Assembly (NCBI GenBank): GCA_013115125.1
Contig: JABANN010000040.1
Location: 44,852 to 108,851, forward strand
Direction of reading: 5' to 3'
From: Perkinsus olseni
Lineage: Eukaryota; Perkinsozoa; Perkinsida
DNA length: 64,000 nt
Part shown: positions 34,801 to 46,375 of the stretch, one piece after another
Layout: each line of letters starts with the position of its first letter
Numbering within the stretch: the first letter of the stretch is position 1
The notes under the pieces: generated by a model
What the model saw: only the letters and a program-made list of their open reading frames with translations
Told to the model about the DNA's origin: nothing
Database searches by the model: none
Program-made: the position numbers and the translations under genes

Positions 34801-37666
34801 GTCACCACGCCCGACGAGGAGGGGCCTATCCGCCGTCTCTGCTACTCTCTCGGTAAGCCTTGCGTGCTCTACCCGGCGGCAATGATCTTCGTCCGGGCAG
34901 CGTCGTCAGTTTGAGCCTTGTGAAAGTTTCTATGGTATGAGAGCGCGTTCCTAGGACTATCAATGAGGGATATCGTTATGGATCCTGTAGGTTGGAAGTG
35001 TTTCGTCTGCAGGTGTTGAGGACGCTGCCGGTCTCACTGGTGAGGAGCTCCACTCCGCCGGCACCATCACGGTTTTCCTCAACGGTGCCCTCCTGGGTGT
35101 CCATCGAAGGCCCCAAACCTTCATGAGCGACATGAGGACGCTGCGTCGTCGAGGGAAGATCGGAGAGTTCGTGTCGATCTATGAGCACGAAGCGCAGAGG
35201 GCCATCATCATCGCTACGGACGGGGGACGACTCTGCCGGCCACTCATTGTGGTGAAGAAGGGCAGGCCCATGCTCAAGCCGGAAGTGCACCTACGGAAGC
35301 TCAAGTCGGGGGAGCTCAGGTGAGGCTGAATGGATAGGTGCCTGTGGTCGGGAAGTCGAGTAGGGGAATGGTAGAATGAATGTGATGGTAGCGTAGATGG
35401 GATTTGATGGTACAAGAGCCGATAGATTCCTGTAGTCGTGGATGGAATCGACGTAATGCTAATGGTGTGATAGGTATCTTAATGGCATAGCGAAGGATAC
35501 ATAATCGTACGTGGAATCCTAGATGGACAGCGTAGATGGAATAAGAACCGATCCTCGCTGCAATCAGGTTCACTGATTTCCTGAGACTGGGTATCATCGA
35601 GTGGGTGGATGTTAACGAAGAGAATAACTCGTACATCGCCATCAACCCTGAGGATGTGACCATGGAATCTACCCATCTAGAGGTAGTCACCAACAAGCCC
35701 TGCTCCACCCTTCCCACCCCCTCTCCTCAGATCGAGCCCCTGACTCTCCTCGGCGCCGTGGCTGGCTTGGTGCCCTATCCCCATCATAACCAGTCCCCGC
35801 GTAACACCTATCAGTGCGCTATGGGAAAACAGGCCATGGGTAACATCGCCTGCAACCAGGTAGGAAGGCTCGGCTACCCTCCTTTGTCACCAGCCGCTCT
35901 CAGCATCTCCGGACGGACACCCAGCTGCTGTTGTTGACCTATCCCCAACAGCCCATGTGCAAGACCAGAACCATCGATCTTATCGGCTACGACAACCTTC
36001 CGGCCGGCCATAACGCTAGTGTAGCGGTCATGAGTTACTCGGGGTAGGTCGCTCAATAACAGGAGGGAGGCGCTGGTTCAAGGGGGTCTGCTCAGATACG
36101 ATATTGAGGATGCTCTTATCATGAATAAGGCGTCCATCGACCGAGGATTCGGCCGGTGCTGCGTTACTCGCAAATACGTAAGCTGGATTGAGATGGCTGT
36201 TGAGTGCCATGGTGACTCCATGGCAGGCTACGCCGCTGGCTCGTTCGGCCATCGGGTCTAGTGAGGAGCTCCGAGCGCCTCCGGTGATAGGCGGTGGCGG
36301 GAAGGGCGGCGGTCGTCATCAGCGACAGGGAGGCTTCGTGGGACGGGCGAAGAAGTAAACTACAGAGGGAGGGTTGCTGTGGACCCACTCTGACCTTGCA
36401 GGTACGCCATCATTGACGAGGATGGCTTGCCCTTCTCTGGCGAGCAAGTCGTCGACGGCGGTGTTCTCATCAACAAGGTGTCACCTATGAGTGATGCTGC
36501 TACGGGTCAGGTCACCCACTGGAGGGACACTCCGATATCGTGAGTCGACTGGGGGATGGGCGAGGCTATTCCCTACCCTCTCTGTGGCAGATATAAGAAT
36601 CCTGTGCCTTCGTATGTGGACAGAGTTATTGCTACCGAGAACGAGGATCAAGCTAAGATATTCAAGTGCATCACCAGACAGACCAGAAGGCCTGAGCTCG
36701 GAGACAAGTTCTCGAGGTAGGCGGAGCGAAGGCTGAATCTTCTTCCATTTTCCCTTACTCAGTCGACATGGTCAGAAGGGTGTCATTGGTCTCATTGTGA
36801 ACCAGGAAGACATGCCGTTCGGAGAGAAGGGGTGGTGCCCGGATCTTATCATGAACCCCCATGGTTTCCCCAGTCGAATGACTGTAGGGAAGCTATTGGT
36901 AAGGGTATAGGGAGTCTGATTCTTCGATTCTCACAGCCTCTGTTCAGGAGTGCGTCTCCGGCAAGGCTGGCGTTCTCGATGGTGAGAGGTCTTACGGTAC
37001 GGCCTTCGGCGGGACCACCAAACAGCACATGACGGAGTCCCTGATTCGTCACGGTTTCCATCCCAGTGCTAAGGAGTATATCACATCCGGTGTAACAGGA
37101 GAGGCCCTCGAATGTTACATCTTCGTTGGACCAATTTACTATCAAAAACTGAAGCATATGGTAGGTCGTCGTCGACCCAGTACCGTGCTCGCATTCGTTG
37201 TGCTCACTTCCAGGTCATGGACAAGATTCACGCTCGTTCCACTGGCCCTGTGAACCAGCTCACTCGACAGCCTACGGAAGGTCGAGCGAAGGACGGTGGC
37301 CTTCGTCTGGGAGAAATGGAAAGGGATTGCCTGGTGAGACCTGCAGCCTCAACTTGCTCTCTAGTGATGTCGCTCATTAGGTTGCTTACGGCGCCTCCAA
37401 TCTGTTGCTCGAAAGGCTCATGCTTTCCAGTGATGTATTCACAGCCTCCGTCTGTCGGCGATGTGGCCTCCTGTCGTACCAAAACGGAACGTGCAAGTAG
37501 GTTCAGTTGGCGAATCTGACTTAGTCGATTACTCCTGTTATTTTGTAGGTTGTGTGGCACCAGTGAGAACATTGTCGACATACGTATGCCGTATGCTTGC
37601 AAACTGCTATTCCAAGAGCTGCAAGCCATGAACGTCTGCCCTAGGTTGAAAGTTGAATCCAGATGA
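31858..37666 (+). CDS. POLR3B: DNA-directed RNA polymerase III subunit RPC2 (second largest)
   Basis: Second-largest core subunit of RNA polymerase III, the beta-like half of the active site, which makes tRNA and 5S rRNA in the nucleus. Some twenty exons. Pol III identity, rather than Pol I or II, comes from [20 protein letters not shown] and [17 protein letters not shown] near the N-terminus. Core motifs follow: [78 protein letters not shown] (catalytic acidic pair region), [13 protein letters not shown], and [20 protein letters not shown] (hybrid binding). The C-terminal zinc site is [14 protein letters not shown] joined to KLCGT, and the protein ends CPRLKVESR. The first exon is Pro-rich. 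No motif is missing. Confidence 0.93.
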
Positions 37667-38228
37667 GGCAAAGCACTTCTACCACCATTATGGCTCATTT
37701 CACCAACGTTGTTTCTACTGTATCTGCTGAATGTTATGTCCAGAGTCAAAGATTTCATTCGAAGAGACAACATTCGCCGTAACATGGGGAAGGATGTTTC
37801 GAACTAGCGGCGACGGGGGATCTCTGTATCCGATTCATATATTCCACTGGAAAATGTCAATGCACCATGTTTGAGATCAACTCGTCTGCTCCCTCGGCTC
37901 ACTATGGCTGCATTCGCGCTATCTGGACACGGCATGCAGCGGAAAAGAGTTCCGAGTTGGGACTTCCATCAGTCGAGAGCACGCCACCAGTGGCGATTAA
38001 CCACTCAGTAGTTATGTTACTGCGTTACTAACGCGACTTCAGATGACGCTTGTCATAAAGCGTCAATGTAATAACATCGTTTAGGATTCAATGAATCCGT
38101 CATGCACTTATCATTATATTGAAAAAGATTCGTCCTCGTAGGAGAATGGGAGCAGTCATATTACAATAATATCCTTCGAGGGTCTATTCTATCGCAGTGG
38201 GTTGTGAAGCCATTGCTGCTACTATGCC
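37667..38228. other. Convergent intergenic region
   Basis: Between the 3' ends of RPC2 (+) and the Kelch gene (-). It is A/T-richer than the flanks and holds no recognisable gene. Both 3' untranslated regions should lie here. Confidence 0.4.
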
Positions 38229-39605
38229 TCAGGTAGTGGGGAATGCAGACCCAAGACAGACAGCAGCACAAGTGCGACCTGTAAACATGCACGTCCGCTC
38301 ATCATCTTTGACCCAACCCCATTCAGACAAGTCGAAAAGCAGCGCCTTGTCGCTGGCTGCCGTCAAAGGCCTCTCTGCCTGGCAGTAGTGGTGCGAATCG
38401 GAGTAGTGCGTTGACGACCGGCTGTCTGTGTCGGCACCGAAGAGCTCAAGAAAGTCGTTAAACTCCGCTAGGGTTTCCGACGAATCACTGAAAATTGAGT
38501 CGGTGTCATCATCCTCGTAGCCTCCGACCAAGAAGACACAGCTGCCGACAGTTACTGCACGACAATCTGCCCTGCCTGACAGCATCTCAGGTATGATTTT
38601 CGCACGAGATGCTCGGATTACTCGGCCTCGATTACTGGCTTGCAAGCGCGGCACTAGATGTGCGTCTTTCAATGACACCACCTCCGAGGTGGCTACCTCC
38701 TCGAAGTATCCATTAATACTGACATAACCACCGAAGATGCCAATGGTGCTTTTGCACTCGTCGAGCCATGCAACGCCGCATGCTGATCTACCCACACTCA
38801 GACGTACCGAAAGAACCGACCAAGTGTGAGGCTTCACCGTGGTATCAAGAATGTAGATCAGATCCGATTGAAACGGGAGGTCTACCATCAAAATCCCGCC
38901 AATAATATACAATCGACCATCCTTCTCGAGCACGCGAGGAGCAGCCAGTGGTTCGGGTAAATTGATCCTATCACCATCTTGGACCCACTGGTTAGTGTGA
39001 GTATCGAAGACCTCCACCAAGGACACCAAACGCTCTCGTGTGCTTCCCCCGATAGCATACAAATACCTGTTGTCTACGACCGCCAGACTGTGGGCAAAAC
39101 GAGGTATCTGCATGGTAGAGGCGAGGCACTGCCATTCATTGAGCCACGGGTTGTACACCTCTACGCACCCGAGGGGTTGGGGAGGACGGAAGAAGTCAAC
39201 CCGATAGCCACCAACGACGTAAAGATAGCCACCAACAAATACCGCCGCAGCGTCGACCCTTGGGCCGCTCATACTCGGAGCCCTTCGCCCTGCCTTAGAA
39301 TAAGGATCATACACCTCCACCGAGCTCAGGTATGATTCAGACCTCTTGCTATTCGACGAACACCCGCCACATACGAATATGCAGTTGTCAACAGGCTTGT
39401 CATAGCGGAGGTAGGACAAAACTGCGTCATGCATAATGTCGAGGGGGATAGCTGCGAAGGGACACACGGCCACGTCGTTGCATTTCGATACTCGTAACAC
39501 TAGGGAAGCAACTTCCTCTCCGTTATACTCCACCCAGTGACTCTTTCGGACCGCCGATGGATCTTGGCGGAGGGATGAAGAGGGAGTAGAACGACGACGA
39601 TCCAT
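38229..39605 (-). CDS. Kelch-repeat beta-propeller protein
   Basis: Single exon of 458 codons, unusual among its intron-rich neighbours. At least five Kelch blades are readable: CIFVCGGCSSNSKRSESYLS with VEVYDPYSKAGRRAP; AAAVFVGGYLYVVGGYRVDF; HSLAVVDNRYLYAIGGSTRE; RLYIIGGILMVDLPF; and STIGIFGGYVSINGYFEEVA. A further blade follows at SCVFLVGGYEDDD, with an acidic insert. Kelch propellers bind partners, often as substrate receptors for ubiquitin ligases. The N-terminal 80 residues show no clear BTB or F-box. The start at 39605 follows a region with small hairpins. Confidence 0.8.
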   Translation of the reverse strand: MDRRRSTPSSSLRQDPSAVRKSHWVEYNGEEVASLVLRVSKCNDVAVCPFAAIPLDIMHDAVLSYLRYDKPVDNCIFVCGGCSSNSKRSESYLSSVEVYDPYSKAGRRAPSMSGPRVDAAAVFVGGYLYVVGGYRVDFFRPPQPLGCVEVYNPWLNEWQCLASTMQIPRFAHSLAVVDNRYLYAIGGSTRERLVSLVEVFDTHTNQWVQDGDRINLPEPLAAPRVLEKDGRLYIIGGILMVDLPFQSDLIYILDTTVKPHTWSVLSVRLSVGRSACGVAWLDECKSTIGIFGGYVSINGYFEEVATSEVVSLKDAHLVPRLQASNRGRVIRASRAKIIPEMLSGRADCRAVTVGSCVFLVGGYEDDDTDSIFSDSSETLAEFNDFLELFGADTDSRSSTHYSDSHHYCQAERPLTAASDKALLFDLSEWGWVKDDERTCMFTGRTCAAVCLGSAFPTT

Positions 39606-40049
39606 TACCTATCGACTATTCCTGTGCAAGAGCCGTGAATAGATAAGAGCCTAGCGAATGGTATTTCCGAAATACTCTTTCGAGTAGCACCGTGCCTCGT
39701 AGGCACGGTTCCTCAGGTAGGCCCTGCATACCGACCATAGCAATCGTCCAATTACTACGGCTGTGGCAGCGGAGGGACAACCCGATCCACGTATCTACCA
39801 CCCGGATTGCCAATTATTCCCGAGTTCACTGGAACTTAGGAATGGGATTCAGAATACATTCCAACGATAACACGTAGTAGAATGCCACTCGCCGAGAAGT
39901 AGGGAGCGAGCCTAATATGACTGCACTGTAACCGCCGCCAGTAAACAGCCTCCACCATACATGAATCCATTCCGGCGCAGGATCTGAGCGGTCCTCATGA
40001 GTCCGAGCGGTCGCAGAATTGCAGTAGCCGAGAGGGATTTTCTCGCGCG

Positions 40050-40260
40050 CCCGAAAAACTGCAATTGAAGATGTATCGTCGAGCGGCGATTCCTTCCTTT
40101 AAATGGCTGCCCTCTGATGATGTTTCTGCATGCCTCGCAACGACCACTGCATATACTAGGTAGTTCCCGTTAGGAACAACTAGGAACTTCCTGAGACCAG
40201 CCCGAGTGTAACAGAGCACGACCATACAACACCGTCCATGTCGGTCACCTCGACGGCTCA
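40050..40260 (-). pseudogene. Decayed copy of a kinesin motor exon/intron segment
   Basis: Reads on the minus strand as GLRKFLVV... and then SEGSHLKEGIAA, against [12 protein letters not shown] in the intact kinesin motor at about 42.66 kb. An identical 18-nt block (40195-40212 and 42733-42750) covers the end of the same intron and its acceptor. The LVDLAGSER switch motif is destroyed. It is a remnant of a duplicated motor segment. The intron is included, so the copy was made from DNA rather than mRNA. Confidence 0.6.
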
Positions 40261-40669
40261 GCGCTGGAGCAGTCAACACCTTAATCGGGCTAGCATCACG
40301 AAGAAGATAACGCAACGGCAACGTGAGGGTAACAAGTGACTGATATACATGCACAACGTCATGGAATAAAATAGCAGAAAAACCACTTCCTTGGTAGATG
40401 GCGACCTCACTTTGGCCGGCCGCCGAAGCACAGCCAAGCACGCCAGTCTGTAGCCTTCGCTCGAACGTACTGAAAGGAAGGGTGTCGACAAGAATAGTCA
40501 GAAGCAGTCCGGAGTGACGTACGGGCGCAGGCTGGTCATGAACAATTTGAACTTCCGTCGTTTTGACAATACCGTGGGGCAGCCATGGGTCTCTGTCCTT
40601 AGGAAGACTCAAGTCCACAGGGCCTCCGTTGATTGGCGCCTGTGTATCAGAGAACAGCTACTGTGGTGC

Positions 40670-43600
40670 GGTCACTGCTGAGCATACCGATACGCCGCAC
40701 TTCTTGGCCCTCTTCTCCGGAGACAGCTCGTGAAACTTGTGGAATATCTCCCTCATCACCTCAACACGCCCCTCCAACTGCTCCATAGACCATGTGCCTG
40801 AGGGAGGAACTCTAGACAACAGTGCTCATCACTTCGCTCTACAATGCATCGGTGCGACCCTTCTCAACGATAGCTAGCGATTAGCGCCCCTAATCGCTAG
40901 CTATCGTTGAGATGGTCCGCCCTCCTAATTTAGGGGGGAAATCACAAGCCAACTGCAAAAGCGAGTTGAGCAAGCACCAGGAATAAGAAGTATCTTAGGT
41001 CGACGATGGCCTTACACACTGATTTGTAGTTCTTAGTGTCCGGTTTCTCCAGTCTTGCCATCCTCACATTTACGATATCCGCTGGGTTGAAATCAGATTG
41101 TTGACCTTCTGCTTGGATGTGGTCCACAAAGACCTCAATTGTGTACTTATACCTGCCTCCATATCCCTTCGAACACGTCAAAGGTAGCACGACTGTGGCG
41201 AGCCTTACGGTCGGACAGGATAGAGGTCCCGAGAGATCTCGTTAGCCTCGTCAACCAACGGCCACAGTTCCTTCAAGGCATAGCCAACCACCGCCTTGTA
41301 CTGCTTGCTTGCACTGCCCCATCTGGCGGGGGCGTTGGACTTGATAGTCGTTGCCGAGGGATTATCACCTTTCCCTAGCTTTGGCGAAGTAGAATTCCAG
41401 TTCGGCAGGCACCTGGCCTTCGACCTGAGCCATGGCCTGCTCGAAGGTGAGGTCCTTCTCCTCCCTATGATTAGGGAGATGCAGCCGCACCATGATGGCC
41501 TTGCCAAGGAGGATGTTGTCCATATGATGCCTGCTGCCATCAATATCACCCCCAATGCCGGGCCCAACTCTACTACAGCTTCTCCTTGTCTCCCGCCTTC
41601 AGTCGACGTCCGTTGAGCTGTACCGAGCCCTTCTCTGAGAGCATCTGTATGCCGACCTTACCCTCACCAGGGCATACGAACTTGCACAGCGGCTCGTCGT
41701 TGGGCACGCCCAGGCCTCGTACCACAACCTACAGATCACTTCCGATCGCACAGAGTGGATCCCGCCGTCCTAGTACCGCGCATTTGTGCTTATGACTGCC
41801 GACGAGGAACTCATGATGGCCATGAAGCGACCAGGCTAGGCTGCCACTCAATAGAGGATCCGATGATACATTGAGAAGGAAGGGGTGTTTCCTGTCCACC
41901 ACGTCCTACAGGCAGAAGCATGACACTCTCCACAGCTAAGGCGTTTGTCGCTTACGCCATGCTTGATTCCCTTCTGCTTGAGATAAGCCTCTCTTTCCTT
42001 AGCCATTTGCTTGTTCTTCTTAAGCTGGTCGTGGAAGTCTGTCTGCATCAATGATATCTCCTGCTTGTTCGCCTCCAGCTCAGCCTAATAAAGGAGCCAT
42101 TCACCCGACCTTCCTTCCGTCGCTTTTACCTTCAACTTTTTGATTTCCTCATTTTGTTCCTTCTCCTTGGCAATTCTATCTGGATCGTCGACACCCTTGG
42201 CCGCTAGCTGCTTCTTCAGGGCCTCCATAGCATGCTTCATAGCATCCACATTGCCAGCCTGATTGAACTGGGCGCTGCTAGCAATGCATCCCTCATCTAA
42301 CGACCCATACCGCAGCTTGGTTCTGAACCGCCGAGGTCTGGACTTTCTTGACAGAAGTAGCGAATCTCAACGTCGACACGGTTTCGAAAACCTCCGATGC
42401 CGAAGGGGAGATAGCGGCAATCTGACGACTCAGACTCGCAGGAGCTGACCGCCGAAACGAATCTCACCATGAAGGTTTTACTGTTGCCAGAGAGAGAATC
42501 CTTCAGTAGGAATGTGAGCTTAGAGTTACGGAAGGGCACATGGCCCTTTCCCTTGCCCTCAGAAAGTCGGGCTATGACCTGCTAGTACATGTCCCCTCCA
42601 ATCCGCGCAAGTTATCTCACCTGGGCCAATGTCGACAGAGATTGGTTGATGGCAATACCCTCCTTCAAACGACTGCCTTCGGATTGTGTCTTCGCCTGCC
42701 TCTCACTCCCAGCTAAGTCCACCAAGTTGATCCTGAGACCAGCCCGAGTGCACTACTGGTATGATACTCCGAGCAAAGCGATTACCTCGAGTGGAGATCT
42801 CCACCAGCATCCGAGCAGACCCGCTGGACTCTCAACGTGAAAACCGCGTGTGACCGTGACGACACAGCGTTCATGTTAGTCGCCCCGACGGCTCTAAAGC
42901 AGAAGTAGCAAGGAGCAAGGGTAGAAGGGTGGCATTACCTCTGGGCATTGCCGTAGTCTAGCAAGCCTTTAACGTCTTTCAACGACTCCACAGCAGCCTC
43001 GACGGCCCCCGAGATTATCACACCCTGCCCAGCCTTGTCATAGACAGCGAGGCCTTCCTCTGAACAACGGGAGAGTACTACGCCATATCGTTGATGGTTC
43101 CCTACCGTTGGCGTCTTCGTCCCCAGCCGCCAGAAGGTCCCTTATTTTTTCGTTGTAAATTTCCAAGTAGGAGACCCATACGTGAGTTTGAGGGTACTTA
43201 GCGTCCTTATGGGTGACTTTAGCGAAGAGTGCATTCGTTAGTCTCGGTATCATACCTATCCCGATGATCAGAGGAACGGCCAAACTGACGGGGGTTTTTG
43301 GCCACCTGGATCGCCCGAGCCTCCAAGCATACTGTAACTCTTCCCGCTGCCTGTCTGTCCGTAAGCAAAGAGGCAGCCATTATAGCCGTCCATGGCGTTG
43401 TCTAGGATAGCCTTCCCAATGTCATCGTAGAGCTAAGATGCTCCGGCCTACTACTCGCGCAACACACGCTCCTACTACCGTCGAGTTAGACGCTGGATGG
43501 GCGGTACTGTCCGTACTGTCGTAAGCGTAGTCGTAGAAGAAGGTCTTCCCAGCAGCCGGAGCTCTCCCTGTTGCTTTGTTGTTCTCTTTAGGCACGTCGC

Positions 43601-43870
43601 CAATCACTTGGCCTAACAGAAGCCACTGTAACGTACTTCCTTCACGTCAGGTGACGTACAGGCGTTGCCTTGGACCACAATTGACTGCTTTGCCCCTAGA
43701 GCCTTCTCGCGGTCATTGAATGGCCGCATGCGGATGGCCACTCGGATGTTATCATCCTTCTTAGCTCCACCCATGTCTCGTAGGTATTCTGAGTTGGTTT
43801 GCGCCTTTGCAGCGGAGGCGTCTACAATCTTGCTACTCTTGCCTCTTCTTAACGATTTCCTCTTCAGCAC
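40670..43870 (-). CDS. Kinesin-3-like motor protein with probable FHA domain
   Basis: Microtubule plus-end motor. The first exon runs [13 protein letters not shown] to [20 protein letters not shown]. Later exons give [12 protein letters not shown], then [19 protein letters not shown] (P-loop), [49 protein letters not shown] (switch II) and [21 protein letters not shown] coiled coil follows ([20 protein letters not shown]), then an FHA-like region ([35 protein letters not shown]), as in kinesin-3/KIF1. After it come [20 protein letters not shown] and [18 protein letters not shown], and last an exon with [20 protein letters not shown]. The C-terminal end is not fixed. Cargo is unknown. A perfect hairpin lies between the last two exons. 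Confidence 0.8.
40862..40912. repeat. Perfect 23-bp inverted repeat with 5-nt loop
   Basis: Arms 40862-40884 and 40890-40912 are exact reverse complements; the loop is CGCCC. It lies in what reads as the last intron, or the 3' region, of the kinesin gene. Confidence 0.97.
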
Positions 43871-44651
43871 GCCTCAGTTTACTTGAACCTCCTTATTGCG
43901 TAGTCTGCCTGTTGTCTAGCCCCTCAACATGGCGTGGGAGCGATCCTCGTTCTACACTTGAGCCAATCAAAACGAGTCTTCAGTATACACTCGCTTCGAA
44001 TAGTATACTACAGTATACAGTAGGTGAATAGCTCACCGCACGCGTACAGTGACTGCACACGTCGCAGTCCACGTCGCGTGGTAACTCGCAGTCTCGACCA
44101 CGCGAGGCTCGGCCAAGTTGGCGTCGCAGTCCGAAGCTTATTCGCAGTGACGCTCGGAGCGTCGACCGTACCCCGAGGGTGATATTATCCTCACGGTACG
44201 GGAGATGAGATATGCAGGGATGCCGCTTCCATCATACCCAACTGCTCCGATCCTTTGGCCACCAATGCAAATTTTTTCTACGAAAGTCTTCTTCGATACC
44301 CGAGAGTTGTGGTCGAGAGTCGTTACTTGTATTAAGCGTGGTTATACATCGGGCCGAGACGTGTGTGACGGTGGTACGCGCAGCCCGAGGTGGATTGAAA
44401 GCTTTTCTGTTTGAATTCCCCCCTAAGGAAAGCTTCTTGACGAACTGCCTGATTTCGCGGCTTATTGACGCTACTGTACAGTGGGGCCCTGAATGAGCTC
44501 ATTGGCTTCGGGTCTAAGCCGGAAGAAGCGGCGTTGGACTATAAACTCACACTCACTCCCAACATAACAACAACATCATCATTATTCAATTCGTACAACT
44601 CGGGGCGATCAACAACACTGAGAGATCCTCTGGGGTGCATGACGCTCGACG
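43871..44651. other. Intergenic region with small palindromes and a dispersed repeat
   Basis: About 780 nt upstream of the kinesin start (minus) and downstream of the orphan gene's stop (minus). It holds three AGTATAC words near 43980-44020 and an imperfect hairpin at about 44163-44201 with arms starting CCGTACC. A block at 44528-44560 also occurs at 3489-3518. No gene is seen. Confidence 0.5.
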
Positions 44652-45902
44652 CTACATGAGAGCCTCCAGAGGACCAACATCGGTCAAGTGGACGATAACT
44701 TTCCACTCGAGTCCATCGGTAGCACTATCGTCACCGAGGTGTATCGTCCACACTCCACCGTCGACACAGATGTACAGATTATCCAGGCGAAGTGGGCGTA
44801 TCCCAATGAGTGCTTCTGCTGTGGCCAAATCAGGCGTGTGAGCTGGCAGACCGTTGTAGGGCATCACCGGTGGTCGGTAACACCCGGTAGATGACGAGAC
44901 ACCGGATTCGTAGAGTTCTACCATCTCCTTCTTGGCAACGGGCTGGAGATTAGGGAGGAGTAGTCGGGTGAACGAGTCGTCAATACTGGACTCGAAGGTC
45001 ATGCCAACTGGGCCAGAACAAATAGTCTCGTTGCCAAGTTGTTCTACTGTACCCTCGACAATTACCTTGCCGGATTCTATTATACCCTCTTTACGGAACG
45101 GTTTGATGGCATCTGGAAAGCTTCCTGAGGTCGCCTGCAAAGTGGGCCTAGGAGAGGGCCGGTCGTCGAGTAAATTGACGCACTCGGCCGAGCCCTGGCC
45201 TACTGCCCTCGTCTGTCGAGCGCACGCCACGTTCTCATGTAAAATCGTGCTCGGGGAGGGCTCCCCTGCAGCTGCTGCTGATCTACCATTCTGTGTAGTG
45301 AGTGGGCTCGTGGAATCGAAGCTGCTACGACCCGTCTGCTCGCCATTCTGCGACTCAGCTGTTGGCGCCCTAGGGGATCGAACCTGTTCATGGCTTGCAA
45401 GGGCTGTTGTGCTGGGAAGGGTGGAGGAATCCTCAACCAGATAGACCGGGCAGTTGAGGTGGGTGAACCGGCTCTTGGACTCACGAGCGTCGAGATACAT
45501 AACCAGATGACCATCCTTCATACAAAAAGGTATATGCGAAGCAAATTTAACACCCTTCAATCGAGGGGCAACTCTCGGATAGGTGTGAGGGCCGTTGATG
45601 TAGAAACAGTTACCGGGGTTCAGAAGCTTCCGAAACTGGTTCACGGAGTACTTTCGCAGGAACCCCCGAGCCACGACTGCCTTCCTACCACTTCGCTCAG
45701 TGTGGATCATTGTGGCCTTCCCCGATAGGCCATAGATGAATGAAAGCGAAACTTCTGCCATGTCGGGCCAACACTCTCTCGTGACATCGGTAGCATGTCC
45801 GACATAGAGACCCGGGGACAAGTCCTTATGTGGATAGGCGGTCGAGGATGTCGCCCTCTCTATGAGGTAGGGTAGAGGGGAGAGGAAATGACGCAATGCC
45901 AT
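44652..45902 (-). CDS. Orphan 416-residue protein, single exon
   Basis: One uninterrupted frame of 416 codons, far longer than chance allows at this base composition. The N-terminal 160 residues look folded (GLYVGHATDVTRECWPDMAE, NCFYINGPHTYPRVAPRL, FCMKDGHLVMYLDARESKSR). A 100-residue Ser/Thr/Pro-rich disordered linker follows, then a second folded part (VIVEGTVEQLGNETICSGPV, RPLRLDNLYICVDGGVWTIH). No signal peptide or membrane helix. I recognise no domain. It may be lineage-specific. Confidence 0.7.
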   Translation of the reverse strand: MALRHFLSPLPYLIERATSSTAYPHKDLSPGLYVGHATDVTRECWPDMAEVSLSFIYGLSGKATMIHTERSGRKAVVARGFLRKYSVNQFRKLLNPGNCFYINGPHTYPRVAPRLKGVKFASHIPFCMKDGHLVMYLDARESKSRFTHLNCPVYLVEDSSTLPSTTALASHEQVRSPRAPTAESQNGEQTGRSSFDSTSPLTTQNGRSAAAAGEPSPSTILHENVACARQTRAVGQGSAECVNLLDDRPSPRPTLQATSGSFPDAIKPFRKEGIIESGKVIVEGTVEQLGNETICSGPVGMTFESSIDDSFTRLLLPNLQPVAKKEMVELYESGVSSSTGCYRPPVMPYNGLPAHTPDLATAEALIGIRPLRLDNLYICVDGGVWTIHLGDDSATDGLEWKVIVHLTDVGPLEALM

Positions 45903-46375
45903 AGTCGTCTTAAAGTTTAAGACTTAAGAGACAAGAGTTTGGTGACTATCACTGATTGGACGATCTCAGGGGTTATCCTCTCAACCTGGCCCATCCGCGC
46001 AAGATGCTGGTCAAGGGAAGTTTCAGTCGCGCGAAGGAGGCCAGGGCGATTCAAGCGAGCAAGGCATGGTCGGGCGGTTCTTTTCCTGATGGCGCTCGGT
46101 AGTTGTAAATTGGACAGTGAGATTTTCATCGTGCTTCCACTTTTGTGTTGTGCGATAGTGTAGGAATGGAGCCTAAAGCTCCGAGCTTCCCGTCGTCTTC
46201 CCCAATACATGAATACGATGCGAAAATACGCTCGTTTCTGATGGCTGCCCCCGAACTGATTGTTGCTTGCAGAGGAAGAATCGAACAGATGAACTGATCG
46301 AGTTAAAAGTCAATGCGCATGCGTGCACGCGCATCTGGAATCGATGGGGTTAAAATGCTGATTTTTGATAGACAT

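Noticed and set aside
40880-40895. Hairpin read as a bacterial-type terminator
   Set aside because: The gene context is eukaryotic and there is no T-run after the stem.
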